From: Halosaccharopolyspora lacisalsi
Lineage (GTDB): Bacteria; Actinomycetota; Actinomycetes; Mycobacteriales; Pseudonocardiaceae
NCBI RefSeq assembly: GCF_014137975.1
Contig: NZ_JACGWZ010000002.1
Coordinates: 62,001 to 126,000 of the forward strand
Length of the DNA: 64,000 bases
Direction of reading: 5' to 3'
A program made the position numbers and the translations under genes. Shown here in pieces: positions 10,409-19,409 of the stretch; position 1 is the stretch's first letter, and every line of letters starts with the position of its first letter. Below the pieces are notes generated by a model. The model had not been told where the DNA came from. It saw only the letters and a program-made list of their open reading frames with translations, and searched no databases.

Positions 10409-11332
10409 ATGAGCAACGACATCACCGGCAGTCACCGTTTGCGGGTCGGATCGGCCCCGGACTCGTGGGGCGTGTGGTTCCCGGAGGACGATCGGCAGCC
10501 GCCGTGGCGACGTTTTCTGGACGAGGTGGCCGAGGCGGGCTACGAGTGGGTCGAACTCGGCCCGTACGGCTACCTGCCGACCGACCCGAAGCAGCTGCAC
10601 GACGAGTTGGGGCAACGTGGGTTGAAGCTCTCGGCGGGTACCTGCTTCACCGCCTTCCACCAGGGCGACGTGTGGGACTCCACCTGGGAGCACGTCAGCC
10701 CGATCGCGTCGTTGGCGGCCTCGCAGGGAGCGCAGCACCTGGTCGTGATCCCGGAGATGTGGCGCAACCCAGCCACCGGTGAGCAGCTGGAGGCTCGCAC
10801 GCTCGACGACGGATCCTGGAAGTCACTGGGCACCGGCATCGACCGGCTCGCCAAGGCGCTGTACGAGGAGTACGGCATCCGGATGCGGTTCCACCCGCAC
10901 GCCGACAGCCACGTCGACGACCAAGCCCACGTCGAGCGGTTCCTGGAGATGACCGACCCCGAGCACGTGACGCTGTGCCTGGACACCGGTCACATCTCCT
11001 ACTGCGGCGGTGACAACCTCTCGCTGATCGCCAAGTACCCCGGCCGGATCGGCTACCTGCACCTCAAGCAGGTCGATCCCGAGGTGCTCAAGGGGGTCCA
11101 CGACGAGGACGTCCCGTTCGGCCCCGCCGTCGGGCGCGGCGTCATGGTCGAGCCCCCCGCGGGCGTGCCGGACCTGGAGCCGATCATCAAGGCGTCGGCC
11201 GACCTCGACGCCGACATGTTCGCCATCGTCGAGCAGGACCTCTATCCGGTGGACTTCGACGCGCCGCTGCCCATCGCCCGGCGCACCAAGCAGTATCTGA
11301 CCAGCTGCGGAGCCGGAGTCCCGCTGCGCTGA
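10409..11332 (+). CDS. Inosose dehydratase / isomerase-family TIM-barrel protein (IolE/IolI-like)
   Basis: A 307-residue xylose-isomerase-like TIM barrel starting at the ATG at 10409 behind AGAGGAC. It has the family opening LRVGSAPDSWGVWFPEDD and metal-binding-type strands LVVIPEMW, MRFHPHADSHVDD, LCLDTGHISYCGGD, YLHLKQVDPE and FAIVEQDLYP (Glu/Asp/His/Glu ligands). IolE dehydrates scyllo-inosose to the diketone used by IolD; IolI and IolH isomerise inososes. Since no other iolE candidate is visible and iolD is present, the dehydratase role is the best guess, but the subfamilies cannot be separated by eye. It is followed after 45 bases by iolG. Confidence 0.8.
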   Translation: MSNDITGSHRLRVGSAPDSWGVWFPEDDRQPPWRRFLDEVAEAGYEWVELGPYGYLPTDPKQLHDELGQRGLKLSAGTCFTAFHQGDVWDSTWEHVSPIASLAASQGAQHLVVIPEMWRNPATGEQLEARTLDDGSWKSLGTGIDRLAKALYEEYGIRMRFHPHADSHVDDQAHVERFLEMTDPEHVTLCLDTGHISYCGGDNLSLIAKYPGRIGYLHLKQVDPEVLKGVHDEDVPFGPAVGRGVMVEPPAGVPDLEPIIKASADLDADMFAIVEQDLYPVDFDAPLPIARRTKQYLTSCGAGVPLR

Positions 11333-11377
11333 ACCCGGTCGAGTCCCGAACAGTCGGCAGTTTCGCATCCAGGAGCA

Positions 11378-12403
11378 ATGATGACCGAGCAGGATCTGCG
11401 CGTGGGTCTCGTCGGGGCGGGAAAGATGGGTGCCGACCACGCCCGCCGCCTCCACGAGCGCGTCAGCAACGCCAAGCTGGTGGCCATCGGTGACCCCGAT
11501 CTCGACCGGGCGAAACGGGCCGCTTCCGGCATCGAGGGGTGTCGCACCCACGGGGATCCGGCGGAGGTGATCTCCACCTCCGACGTGGACGCCGTCGTCC
11601 TGGCCACGCCCGGTGCGACCCACGAACCGCTGCTACTGGCCGCCATCGAGCGGGGAATCCCCGTGCTGTGCGAGAAACCGCTGACCCCGGATTCGAAGTC
11701 GGCGTTGCGCGTGGTCGAGGCCGAGCAGGCCGCGGGGCGCCGGCTGGTGCAGGTCGGCTTCATGCGCCGGTTCGATCCCGAGTACCGCGAGCTCAAGCGG
11801 CTGCTGGATGCCGGCGATTTCGGGCGGGCGCTGCTGATGCACTGCGCGCACCGCAACCCGTCGACCCCACCCGGGTTCACCGACGAGATGATGGTGTTCG
11901 ACTCGGCGGTGCACGAGTTCGACACCACCCGGTGGCTGCTCGACGAGGAGATCGCGGCGATCACCGTGCGCCACCCCCGCCGCTCGGCGACCGCGCCCGA
12001 GGGTCTGCGCGATCCGAAGCTGATCACGATCGAGAGCACCGGCGGTGTGGTGGTCGACGTCGAGCTGTTCGTCAACTGCGGGTTCGGCTACCAGGTGCGC
12101 TGCGAGGCCGTCTGCGAGCGCGGCACCGCCCTGGTCGGCGGCAGCGCCGGAATGTTCAGCCACACCGAAGGCCGCTGGGGTGGCGACGTCACCAAGGACT
12201 TCCGGGACCGGTTCATGCAGGCCTTCGACCTCGAGTTCCAGCGCTGGGTCCACGCCGCCCGGGGAGGCGGGATCGACGGGGCCAGCGCGTGGGACGGCTA
12301 CGCCGCCGCAGCCGTGTGCGAAGCCGGCCTGGCCGCGCTGGCCGACGACTGCCGCACCGAGGTCGACATGATCGCCAAGCCCGACTTCTACTCGACCTCC
12401 TGA
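11378..12403 (+). CDS. iolG: Inositol 2-dehydrogenase
   Basis: A 341-residue Gfo/Idh/MocA oxidoreductase oxidising myo-inositol to scyllo-inosose with NAD+. It shows the Rossmann motif LRVGLVGAGKMGADHARRL, the EKP motif in VLCEKPLTPDSK, and the active-site segment VFDSAVHEFDTTRWLLDEE with Asp and His as in Bacillus IolG. AGGAGC precedes tandem ATGs at 11378 and 11381. It forms a two-gene operon with the IolE-like gene and is followed by a hairpin terminator. Confidence 0.9.
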   Translation: MMTEQDLRVGLVGAGKMGADHARRLHERVSNAKLVAIGDPDLDRAKRAASGIEGCRTHGDPAEVISTSDVDAVVLATPGATHEPLLLAAIERGIPVLCEKPLTPDSKSALRVVEAEQAAGRRLVQVGFMRRFDPEYRELKRLLDAGDFGRALLMHCAHRNPSTPPGFTDEMMVFDSAVHEFDTTRWLLDEEIAAITVRHPRRSATAPEGLRDPKLITIESTGGVVVDVELFVNCGFGYQVRCEAVCERGTALVGGSAGMFSHTEGRWGGDVTKDFRDRFMQAFDLEFQRWVHAARGGGIDGASAWDGYAAAAVCEAGLAALADDCRTEVDMIAKPDFYSTS

Positions 12404-12437
12404 GACTCGGCGTGCCGGTTGCCGAATCACTCCTCCC

Positions 12438-12458
12438 GGAGAGGCTGTGTGCCTCTCC
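12438..12458 (+). terminator. Hairpin terminator after iolG
   Basis: GGAGAGGC (12438-12445), a TGTGT loop and GCCTCTCC (12451-12458) form a perfect 8-bp stem 35 bases after the iolG stop. There is no T-run, as is usual in high-GC actinomycetes. Confidence 0.6.
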
Positions 12459-13180
12459 CGGTGCTCCGGCCGCACTTCGCGATCTTTGTGGTGTTTCCTG
12501 ACGATCCTGTGGCGATGAGGGTCCTCCGGCGTAATAGGCGGCTTTGGAGGACTTGCCGGGGCGTTGACCGGTTTTATCGCGTAGAACCACGGTCCTGGGT
12601 GGTGGCCTGCTCAACGGGGCGACCTGGGAAGTCGAGGGGCATCCGCGATGACATCCGGCCCTGCGTGGACGTGCTGTGGAACCGGACCATCCCGGCGGTG
12701 GCCGGCAGCTCCCGCGCTGATCACCTTGTCGCCCCGGTACTCCCGACGGGTTCCGCACCGTCAGCAGGCGGCCACCGGCGCCCCCCATACACGCCACGAA
12801 CGAGGAAGTGTCGCGTACATCGCACAGCTGTGATATCTGACTGTCCTGCTGTGCTTGTCAGGAAGAGAGTTCTGATACTGCACCTTACTGGTATGGGAGT
12901 GCTCTCCTGTTTTGTGGTTTCACTGCTTTTTGTGCGTTCGTGGGGGAACTTGCGCGGGAAAGTTGCATGGTTCGCGTTGCGGTTGCGTGTAGTTGGGAAC
13001 CCGGTTCTGATTCTGTGATCGCTCGGTGCGACGGTGCGTTGCTCTCATCTGGTGAATCGGCGCGACTATTGGGTGAAACGGGGTGACGCACCTTGCTTTC
13101 CGGTTCGTGGTGCCGGAGGCTCTCAGTGCTCCCGTGCCGTGCGGAGTGCCAACAAGAAAGAGAAGATCGGAGAGGAAGTT
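12459..13180. other. Long non-coding stretch
   Basis: No reading frame here has family features or a convincing ribosome site. The left part (12480-12640) has an unusual composition for the region and may be an old mobile-element scrap. The right part (12840-13180) is less GC-rich and probably holds the promoter and 5' leader of the secreted protein at 13181. Confidence 0.3.
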
Positions 13181-13531
13181 ATGCGCATACAGCTGGGAAG
13201 AGCATTGACGGTGGCGGCAGCGACATTGGCTGTCAGTGTAATCCCTGCTCTCTCCGGGGCTTCCGCTGTCGCCGATCCGGTAGCGGCGGCTCCGTACCCG
13301 TCGTGTGACTACGGCCAGACCAGCTACCCCACCCTGGGCATCGGTAGTCGTGGTCCTGTGGTCAAGCACGCTCAGTGCCTGATCAATCGCGTGACCTATA
13401 TGCAGCTCACTGTCGATGGTATTTACGGGTCGGGCACGGAAACCGGTGTCAAGCACTTTCAGGCCAACGCGGGGCTGGCCGTCGACGGAATTCTTGGCCC
13501 CGACACCTGGGATGCTTTGCATAATTGGTAA
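13181..13531 (+). CDS. Secreted peptidoglycan-binding-domain protein
   Basis: A 116-residue protein from the ATG at 13181 (GAGAGGAAG upstream). It has a Sec signal peptide with a basic N-region, a hydrophobic core and AxA-type cleavage near residue 33. One PG_binding_1 domain follows: YPTLGIGSRGPVVKHAQCL, VDGIYGSGTETGVKHFQANAGLAVDGILGPDTWDAL. Two cysteines, in PSCDYG and AQCLI, may form a disulfide. It has no catalytic domain, so it probably binds the cell wall non-enzymatically. It stands alone with about 700 bases of upstream non-coding DNA. Confidence 0.88.
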   Translation: MRIQLGRALTVAAATLAVSVIPALSGASAVADPVAAAPYPSCDYGQTSYPTLGIGSRGPVVKHAQCLINRVTYMQLTVDGIYGSGTETGVKHFQANAGLAVDGILGPDTWDALHNW

Positions 13532-13630
13532 AGATTTTCGGCAGTGACGAATGGCCGGGCGTGGCCTGCCCGGTCATTCGTCGTGTCTAGGTGCAGGTGG
13601 AGTTCGGCGAGAGTTTTTTGCCTCAGTCGT

Positions 13631-14049
13631 TCAGTTGCCACTTTTCAGTGTTTGCAGCAGCCGTCGGAGGAAGGTGTCGCCGTCGACGGCGTGGGCGACG
13701 TGGACGGCTTCGCGGGCCTCGGAGTCGCTGTTGAGGGTGTAGGGCGTAGGTCGGTGATGGTGCGGCCGCGGGTGCGGGTGCCGTTGAGTTCGACGTCGAG
13801 GGGCAGAGCGCGGTAGGTGGCCAGGGCCGGGTCGAGGGCGATGGTGGCGGCTTCGGGGGCGTGCCGGGTGTTGGTGTCGGCCTGGGCGGCGTCGTGGTGG
13901 GGGCGGTTGCTGGTGTCGCTGTCGTAGCGATGACGAGCCCCCTCGTCCCCGCGTACTGGATGGTCTTCTTTGGTCCGGCCACCTGTGCTCTGTTCGCTGC
14001 GCTTTTTTCGGGCTGCTGACCCGTTAATCGAGCTGCTCCGGCGTTTGAA
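13631..14049 (-). pseudogene. Frameshifted remnant of an unrecognised protein
   Basis: On the minus strand a frame reads GRTKEDHPVRGDEGARHRYD, continues through HDAAQADTNTRHAPEAATIALDP and LDVELNGTRTRGRTITDLRP, then shifts frame near 13742. It goes on as YTLNSDSEAREAVHVAHAVD and FLRRLLQTLKSGN with a stop at 13631. The two halves look like natural, acidic actinobacterial protein separated by a one-base indel. No start codon or family is recognised. Sequence to the right as far as 14197 holds nothing else supportable. Confidence 0.4.
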
Positions 14050-14197
14050 TCACCGCAGCGGGAGAATTGATTACGAGCCCGGGTCTTGGTGATCGTCGCG
14101 AATGAGGGCGGTGTCCCGCGCAAGTGATCTCGCCGCGATCGAGAGCCGACAGATGGTCTCTCGGACGTGGGGCAGGCTCGGGGTTGGAATCGTCGGG

Positions 14198-15448
14198 TCA
14201 GCTGGGGCGGCAGGCGGTCGGGGGACTGGTCCGGTGCACGTAGGCCAGGCCGTCGTATTCGGCGCCGGGGACCGTGGGTGTGAAGCCCATGCGGTAGAAC
14301 GGTGATTCGAGCGCCCCGTGCTGCCGGGTCCAGGACCGTGTGCTGAGCCACGTTGTCACTGCTTGCGGTGCGTTGTCGTCGTGCAGGTCGATGAGGTGGT
14401 CACCGCCGTGTGCTCGGGCGAGGTGCCCTTCGGTCGTGGTCGGCGGGGCCGTGCCACGGTGGTGGCGCACCGGTGAGGGGGTGTAGCCGCGCACGAGGCG
14501 GGCGCGTTTGGCCCGGAAGGAACCGGAACCGAACACCAGGCCCAGCGCGTAGTAGTGCCGACCGAACTGTCTGCGCAGGTGCGCTCCCATGGTGGGCACC
14601 TGCTCGGGGCGCTGCCCGCTCTGGAGGTGGCCGTTGTGCGCCCATACGGCGACCGCGGGACCCGTGCCGGCCTGTGTGCTGGTCACCTCGGTGGCGGCCT
14701 CGGCCATCAGTCGGTCGCGCACGGCGTACATCGAGGCTTCTCCGGCCGCGGGGTCTCGCGGGGCGGTGGCCAGCTGCGCTGCTCGCACGAGGTAGGTGAC
14801 GTGTTGGCGGGCGCGGGCGTGCTCGTCGGGCGAGCCGGCCGGTTCCTGCCGATCCAGGACCTCGACGATCTCTTCCGCACTTCGCAGGATCGGGTCCGGC
14901 AGTGCCGCTTCCGTCATGCGGGTCTGCGCCAGCGCTGTCAAAGCCTCGGCGAACCGCGGCAGCTGCGTGGGGAGGTTCTCGGAGAGGAAGGACTCGACCA
15001 CCTCGACGGCCAGAGCCGGCAGCTGCGGGTCGATACCGACGAAGCGCACCTGGTGCTCGGGGGAGAGGTCGGCGTTGTGCGCGCGCAACCACTGCAGCAG
15101 TGCCAGGACCTCTCGGGTGTTCCACGTCCGGAAAACGAGTCCGGCCAGTGCTTGAGCCGGCTCGCCGCTGCCGCGCGTCACGAAGTCGTTCACCGCCGTG
15201 GCCGCCGACTCGCTGGCCTCCATCGCCACGACCCGCACGCCCAGCTCGACCACCAGGAACTCGATGAGGCGGTGCTTGAGGGTGAAGAACTCGCTCGTCC
15301 CGTGCGTGGCCTCTCCCAGCCCGATCACGCGGACGTCGGACCAGACGGGGCACATCGGCGCCAAGTCGGCGAGACCTGTCCCGGCCTCAACCGGGTCGAG
15401 CGGAACGGCGCGGTCGGCCAGCCACGAGAGTACCTCCGGATCGGGCAT
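14198..15448 (-). CDS. Erythromycin esterase-family protein
   Basis: About 416 residues from an ATG at 15448 (an earlier start at 15475 adds nine residues). Family signatures are VIGLGEATHGTSEFFTLKHRLIEFLV (residues about 45-70, with the catalytic-type Glu and His), VVAMEASESAATAVNDF, FVGIDPQLP and VAVWAHNGHLQSGQRPEQVPTMGAHLRRQFG. Ere enzymes hydrolyse the macrolactone ester of 14-membered macrolides, but most chromosomal actinobacterial homologues have unknown substrates. It is isolated from both neighbours, and resistance cannot be asserted from sequence. Confidence 0.85.
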   Translation of the reverse strand: MPDPEVLSWLADRAVPLDPVEAGTGLADLAPMCPVWSDVRVIGLGEATHGTSEFFTLKHRLIEFLVVELGVRVVAMEASESAATAVNDFVTRGSGEPAQALAGLVFRTWNTREVLALLQWLRAHNADLSPEHQVRFVGIDPQLPALAVEVVESFLSENLPTQLPRFAEALTALAQTRMTEAALPDPILRSAEEIVEVLDRQEPAGSPDEHARARQHVTYLVRAAQLATAPRDPAAGEASMYAVRDRLMAEAATEVTSTQAGTGPAVAVWAHNGHLQSGQRPEQVPTMGAHLRRQFGRHYYALGLVFGSGSFRAKRARLVRGYTPSPVRHHRGTAPPTTTEGHLARAHGGDHLIDLHDDNAPQAVTTWLSTRSWTRQHGALESPFYRMGFTPTVPGAEYDGLAYVHRTSPPTACRPS

Positions 15449-15639
15449 GCCACGCACCCTGGCAGCCCCGCCCACTCGGCAACCCCTCGCCGTGCCATTT
15501 CTCAGCCGAAAAAGACCAGCACGCTGCTCGTGCAGTCAGGTGCAGAGGAGGAGAAGGCGGGGCTGCCAACACACGAGTCGATCGTGTATCAACGATTACC
15601 GTGCTGCGACCTCCGCTGGTCGCTCGTTCTGACACAGTG

Positions 15640-15760
15640 GTGGATTCCGACGTTGTCGGTAGAACCTGACGGGACTAACAGTACGGCTCTTCGTCTCGTC
15701 CTGGAAGTGCAGGTGGGACCGCTGGGCTGGTTGAGGTTGCCGATGGTGGCTGGGAGTCGT
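15640..15760 (-). pseudogene. M23 peptidase C-terminal remnant, copy 1
   Basis: The minus strand reads ATIGNLNQPSGP in one frame and HLHFQDETKSRTVSPVRF in another. Joined, they give the M23 metallopeptidase signature G-N-x-x-x-SGPHLHF, broken by an indel. A better-preserved relative of the same stretch occurs at 19939-20205. The IS5 remnant begins directly beside it. Confidence 0.4.
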
Positions 15761-15769
15761 CGGATCAGG

Positions 15770-16128
15770 AGTGGACGCAGTCGGACCCGCTGTTGCAGCA
15801 GGTCAAGCGTCGACGGGGTGGCCGGTGGCGGGATCATCGGCAGGTGGTTGAGGGCATGATGTTCACAGGATCGCATCGGTTGCCCGTGGCGGGATCTGCC
15901 GGAACGGTTCGGGCCGTGGCAGAGGAGTGCAGTCCCGCTTTTACCGATGGTCCGAGGACGGCACCCGGGAGCGCATCCCGACCGAGCTGCAGCGGGCGGG
16001 ATGCCGCCGGCCAGCTGGATCGGACTCCTCAGCGCGTACTCCACCGTGGTCCGAGCGCATCAGCGCGCCGTCGGAGCAAAGGGGGCGCCCGCAGGCCCTC
16101 GGCCGGTCCCGAGGAGGCCTGAGCGCCA
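15770..16128 (+). mobile_element. IS5-family transposase remnant
   Basis: Pieces of an IS5-group transposase occur in order but in shifting frames: KRRRGGRWRDHRQVVEGMMF, WRDLPERFGPWQ, SRFYRWSEDGTRERI, TELQRAGCRR, AYSTVVRAHQRAVGAKGAP and ALGRSRGGLS. The order matches the N-terminal half of the family, up to the first catalytic aspartate region (here DSTVV has become YSTVV). The C-terminal half is missing, and the frame runs straight into a NUDIX fragment. Confidence 0.65.
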
Positions 16129-16307
16129 CGTTTCACCTGGTCGTCGACGTCACCGTCGCCGACACCGAACTTGTCAGCCAGGAGGAGCACCTCGAGTTCC
16201 ACTGGCTGCCGCTGCACCAGTTCGCCGACGTCGACGTACGCCCGGGCGTACGTCGACGTCGGCGAGGAGCACACCCCGTTCTGGCACGGCTGGGACGGTC
16301 ACCGATG
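16126..16307 (+). pseudogene. NUDIX hydrolase C-terminal remnant
   Basis: After the transposase fragment the frame reads TFHLVVDVTVADTELVSQEEHLEFHWLPLHQFADVDVRP, resembling the C-terminal half of an actinobacterial NUDIX protein. After the palindrome at 16222-16265 another frame reads EEHTPFWHGWDGHR and stops at 16307, a plausible end of the same protein. The NUDIX box itself (GX5EX7REUXEEXGU) is absent, so nothing functional remains. Confidence 0.5.
16222..16265. repeat. Perfect 44-bp palindrome
   Basis: Bases 16222-16265 equal their own reverse complement throughout; the centre is CCCGGG between 16243 and 16244. The arms contain GACGTCGACGTACG. It sits exactly where the NUDIX remnant changes frame, which suggests a small inverted duplication. 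Confidence 0.9.
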
Positions 16308-16446
16308 AGGCGGTGCGATTGAAGCGGGGCCCGGTTCCGTGGTGAGCGTCGATACGGGGTGCCTGAACGGCACCTCAAGATGGCGGTTCGGTCGTGGTAC
16401 TGCGACGGACCCGCTTTCCGATGCCGGTGTGCGGTGACGCGCGTGG

Positions 16447-17259
16447 TCAGTTGACCCGGGCCAGGGCGGCCCAGCAGGCGATGCGGCCGGGGTCGGTGTC
16501 GTCGTGGGGATCGGGCCGCCACAGCGTCGGGGTGACCAGTCCCGGTTCGACTTGCTCGAATCCGTTGAGAAAGGCCGAGATCTCGCTGCGAGTGCGCCAC
16601 CGGCTCGGTGGATTGGTGTTGGCGTACAGCTCGCGCACGTGTTGGGCGGTGTCGGCGTCGAGCTTGTCGGCGGTGACGTGGCTGAGCCCGACGTAGCTGC
16701 CGGAGGCCAGGGCGCTGGTGTAGCGCCGCACCAGGGCCGCGGGGACTTCGTCGTCGGGCACGAAGTTCAGCACCGAGATCATCAGTAGGCAGATCGGCTG
16801 GTTGAAGTCCAGCAGGCCGGCCACGCCCGGCGCGGTCAGCACCGCCTCGGGGTCGCGCAGGTCGGCCCGGGCGATGGTGACGTGGGGTTCGGTGTGCAGC
16901 AGGTTGCGGCTGTGGGCGACCGCGACGGCCTCATTGTCCACATAGGCCACCCGTGCGGTCGGGTCGTGACGATGGGCGATCTCGTGCACGTTGCCCACGG
17001 TTGGCACGCCTGATCCCAGATCGAGGAACTGGCTGATTCCCCGTTCGCAGCAGTAGTTGACCACTCGGCCGAGGAACGACCGGTTGGCCTGCATGGTCAG
17101 CACGGCGTCCGGCATGGACGCGATGACCTGGTCGGCGGCCTGGCGGTCCACGGCGAAGTTGGCCGAGCCGCCCAAATAGTAGTCGTACATCCGCGCCGCG
17201 TTCGGACTGTCGATGTCGACGTGGTCCGAGGCGGGGTTGTCCTGGTGTGATCTCGGCAT
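16447..17259 (-). CDS. SAM-dependent methyltransferase, DUF574 family
   Basis: A 270-residue member of the actinobacterial S-adenosylmethionine methyltransferase family DUF574. The SAM-binding core reads ISQFLDLGSGVPTVGNVHEIA and VAYVDNEAVAVAHSRNLL. The family N-terminus, NAARMYDYYLGGSANFAVDRQAAD, is intact. The start ATG at 17259 follows GGAGGTGATC. These proteins are numerous in Streptomyces-like genomes and mostly have unknown acceptors. The gene is flanked by mobile-element debris but appears intact. Confidence 0.88.
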   Translation of the reverse strand: MPRSHQDNPASDHVDIDSPNAARMYDYYLGGSANFAVDRQAADQVIASMPDAVLTMQANRSFLGRVVNYCCERGISQFLDLGSGVPTVGNVHEIAHRHDPTARVAYVDNEAVAVAHSRNLLHTEPHVTIARADLRDPEAVLTAPGVAGLLDFNQPICLLMISVLNFVPDDEVPAALVRRYTSALASGSYVGLSHVTADKLDADTAQHVRELYANTNPPSRWRTRSEISAFLNGFEQVEPGLVTPTLWRPDPHDDTDPGRIACWAALARVN

Positions 17260-17783
17260 GGTCGATCACCTCCGTAAACACCACTTGTCATGGCAGGACA
17301 TTACCGGGCTCCGAGCTCGAACCGAAGTGATCGAGCTCCTCCTGTTATCCGGCCAGACCCGCCTGGGATCGCCTGGGATTGCCAAATGTCGCGGGGTACC
17401 GAGCTCCTCGGTACCACCAGGGTCGGGTGGGTATGCGGGGGTCGGGAGGGGTTTTGGCGAGGTAGCGCTGGTCCCACGGGTGGACCTGGTGCGGAGTTTG
17501 CGCGCGCGATGCTGCGGGAGGAATCCGATGGTTCGTTCGGTGCGCACTGATCGACTGGTTCGGACCTGGCTTCGGGGCGGAGGTTCATGCTTTTTCCGGT
17601 TGGGCTTGGTCGTCGCTGCCCGTGGTGGTATCGGCGGCCGATACGCATGAATTTTGCGCGCTTGAGTCGTCGATCAACCTTCTCGGGTTATCGTGTCCCG
17701 GTTCCAGGTCACCCGTGAACCGGTCGGCAATCCGCCCGAGGTCGTCACCGCCCGAGCGGAGACGAGCACCACCGCCGACCCAC
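17260..17783. other. Gap with an inverted repeat (17395-17415)
   Basis: No supportable gene. GGTACCGAG (17395-17403), CTC and CTCGGTACC (17407-17415) form a perfect 9-bp inverted repeat, possibly a terminator or the end of a lost mobile element. Just before it, a 10-bp unit GCCTGGGATC/T is repeated in tandem (17361-17380). Confidence 0.4.
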
Positions 17784-17925
17784 ACCTACGAACCATTCGG
17801 CAGAGCCCGTGACACGTGCGAGCTCACCGAGTCCGCACCCGCCAACCCACTTCGCTTCACCGGTGAATACCGCGACGATGCGCTGGGGCTATACAACCCC
17901 CGGCTCGGAGGGGTTGTCCGGCTCG
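17784..17925 (+). pseudogene. Rhs-repeat core remnant
   Basis: One frame reads TYEPFGRARDTCELTE, then ANPLRFTGEYRDDALGLYNPR, which resembles the end of an Rhs/YD-repeat core (NPxRFTGEYxDxxTGLYNxRxRxYDP). The core breaks off before the usual DPxxGRF/DPxG junction. It precedes toxin and immunity fragments, as in Rhs-type polymorphic toxins. Nothing clear lies between 17925 and 18190. Confidence 0.55.
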
Positions 17926-18189
17926 GCAAGGGCTTTCCCGTGCCGGGACCGGAATCCTGAGCGGTCTGTTGAACGTCGTCGAGGCCTTCCGCGTCATCTC
18001 CGAGGCCTGCGACCGCGGTCACCGACAGCTGGCGATTTTCGGTCGTGCTTACAGCGTCACCGGTGTCACCGCCTTCTGGGACCGGGCTCGGCGTACCTGG
18101 CCAAGCAGACCGACGCCCGGTTCAGCCACCTCACCCAGGCCGCCATCGTCTTCGGTACTCTCGGCAAACGTCCCCCCCCGACAGGAACG

Positions 18190-18530
18190 TCGCCCTCGAC
18201 GGAGCGAAGAAGGACTTCGGCATCCCACGATCCCAACACCCCGACTCGGTGGTGCGGGTAGACATGACCGACCACAACAACAAAAGTCCTGGGATCAAAC
18301 GGACTGCCCATCGTGACCCGTGAGCACCACTACGCTCGTCCCGATGGATCCCGAGGCATCATCCAGGACCACGGAGTCGACCACGATTTCGGCGCTCCCG
18401 ACGGCACCGGTAACCGGGGTGCCCACTTCAACGGGCGCCCTCCGGACAAGCCCTGTACCGGGGCTGTCCCCTGTACAGGGCCGTTCCCGGAGCACGCGAT
18501 CACTATCCTTTCGGAAGGCAAGCAGCATGA
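18190..18530 (+). pseudogene. Polymorphic toxin C-terminal domain remnant (HNH/EHHH-type nuclease)
   Basis: Consecutive frames read ALDGAKKDFGIPRSQHPDSV with VRVDMTDHNNKSPG, then GLPIVTREHHYARPDGSRG, IIQDHGVDHDFGAPDGTG, NRGAHFNGRPP, and finally GARDHYPFGRQAA with a stop overlapping the next ATG. The order matches the HNH/endonuclease VII-fold toxin domain found at the tip of Rhs/WapA proteins (conserved E...DHxxxH...HFN). At least two frameshifts (near 18295 and 18460) show it is dead. It directly abuts an Imm50-like immunity pseudogene. Confidence 0.6.
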
Positions 18531-18980
18531 GCTGGGTCGATCTCGTCGATCGCAACGAGGAGCCAAGGCGATATACGGTGACCGCACGCCCAGTCTCGCC
18601 GGGCTCAACCTGCACGAAGTGGTCTTTGAGTACGACAGGACGCGTGTGATGCTCGTCTTCGGTTTTCCTGAGTTTCCCGCCGTGTTTCCGAAAAAGTGGA
18701 GGCAGCCAGGATGCGACATAGTGCAAATCAGAACGAGTTTCGTCGATATTGCCGACTTGTCGCTGCTGGAGCAGCGCGTCGACGCCGATGTTGGCCCGCA
18801 TCCGGATGACTCGGGAGGCGGGATCGATATAACCGCCCGATCGATTTTGTTTGGGCTGGACACGAAGGCCGACTGTCCGCTGTTGAACTCCATGCCGGCC
18901 TGTCGTTCGAACTCTGATCGGCATTGGAGGAATCATTCTGCGATGTTCGACATCGAATCCTTGGAAGGTGATGCATGGTG
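18527..18980 (+). pseudogene. Imm50-family immunity protein, frameshifted copy 1
   Basis: The ATG at 18527 overlaps the toxin-tail stop. The first frame reads MSWVDLVDRNEE; after a shift near 18560 the body continues AIYGDRTPSLAGLNLHEVVF, then YDRTRVMLVFGFPEFP, FPKKWRQPGCDIVQI and FVDIADLSLLEQ. It aligns residue for residue with the intact copies at 18975 and 20338. The C-terminal third is scrambled by further indels. It is the inactive remains of an immunity gene paired with the preceding toxin tail. Confidence 0.6.
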
Positions 18981-19406
18981 AGCTGGATGGGTCTTGTTGA
19001 CAATAGCGAGGAAGTTGAGAAAAGATACGGCGAGCATGTGCCCAGTCTCGCCGGAATCGATCTTGCCGAAGCGACCGTGCATTACGACGGCCCTGACGCA
19101 ACACTGAGGTTCGACCTTCCCGAGCTTCCTGATTATCTGCCGTCGAAATGGAAACAGCAAGGATTTAACACAGTACAGCTGACAATAGTTTTTACGGGAA
19201 TTTTTGAGTTTTCTATACAAGGGTGGGAGGGCGATGTGATCGCAGACTTGTGGCTGACGGAGGCTAAGTCTCAGATTCGGGCGATGGTGCGATCGAGCAC
19301 TGTCAACCTGGACATGGTGGCCGGGTCGGCAAGGCTGAGCTCGCTGTCGGCCTACATCGATAGTCGGCGCAGTGAGATCGATCCACTTTACCCCGTGAAG
19401 GATTGA
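18975..19406 (+). CDS. Imm50-family immunity protein, copy 2
   Basis: A 143-residue cytoplasmic protein from the ATG at 18975 (GGAAGGTGAT upstream). Key stretches are MVSWMGLVDNSEEVEKRYG, HVPSLAGIDLAEATVHYDGP, ATLRFDLPELPDYLPSKWKQ and QGFNTVQLTIVF. The pattern (YG..PSL...V.......LRFDLPE.P..P.KW...G.N.VQ) matches the Imm50 immunity family of polymorphic-toxin loci. The gene is markedly AT-richer than the surrounding genome, a sign of transfer. It is followed three bases later by an unknown gene and was probably paired with a nuclease toxin now lost. Confidence 0.7.
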   Translation: MVSWMGLVDNSEEVEKRYGEHVPSLAGIDLAEATVHYDGPDATLRFDLPELPDYLPSKWKQQGFNTVQLTIVFTGIFEFSIQGWEGDVIADLWLTEAKSQIRAMVRSSTVNLDMVAGSARLSSLSAYIDSRRSEIDPLYPVKD

Positions 19407-19409
19407 TCC

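Noticed and set aside
12419-13018. 199-residue plus-strand frame after iolG
   Set aside because: It begins inside the terminator hairpin, has no ribosome site, and shows no protein-like composition or family motif.
13034-13180. Possible c-di-AMP (ydaO) riboswitch before the secreted wall-binding protein
   Set aside because: Fragments such as GGGTGAAACGGGG are suggestive, but the ordered conserved blocks and pairing of that riboswitch were not seen.
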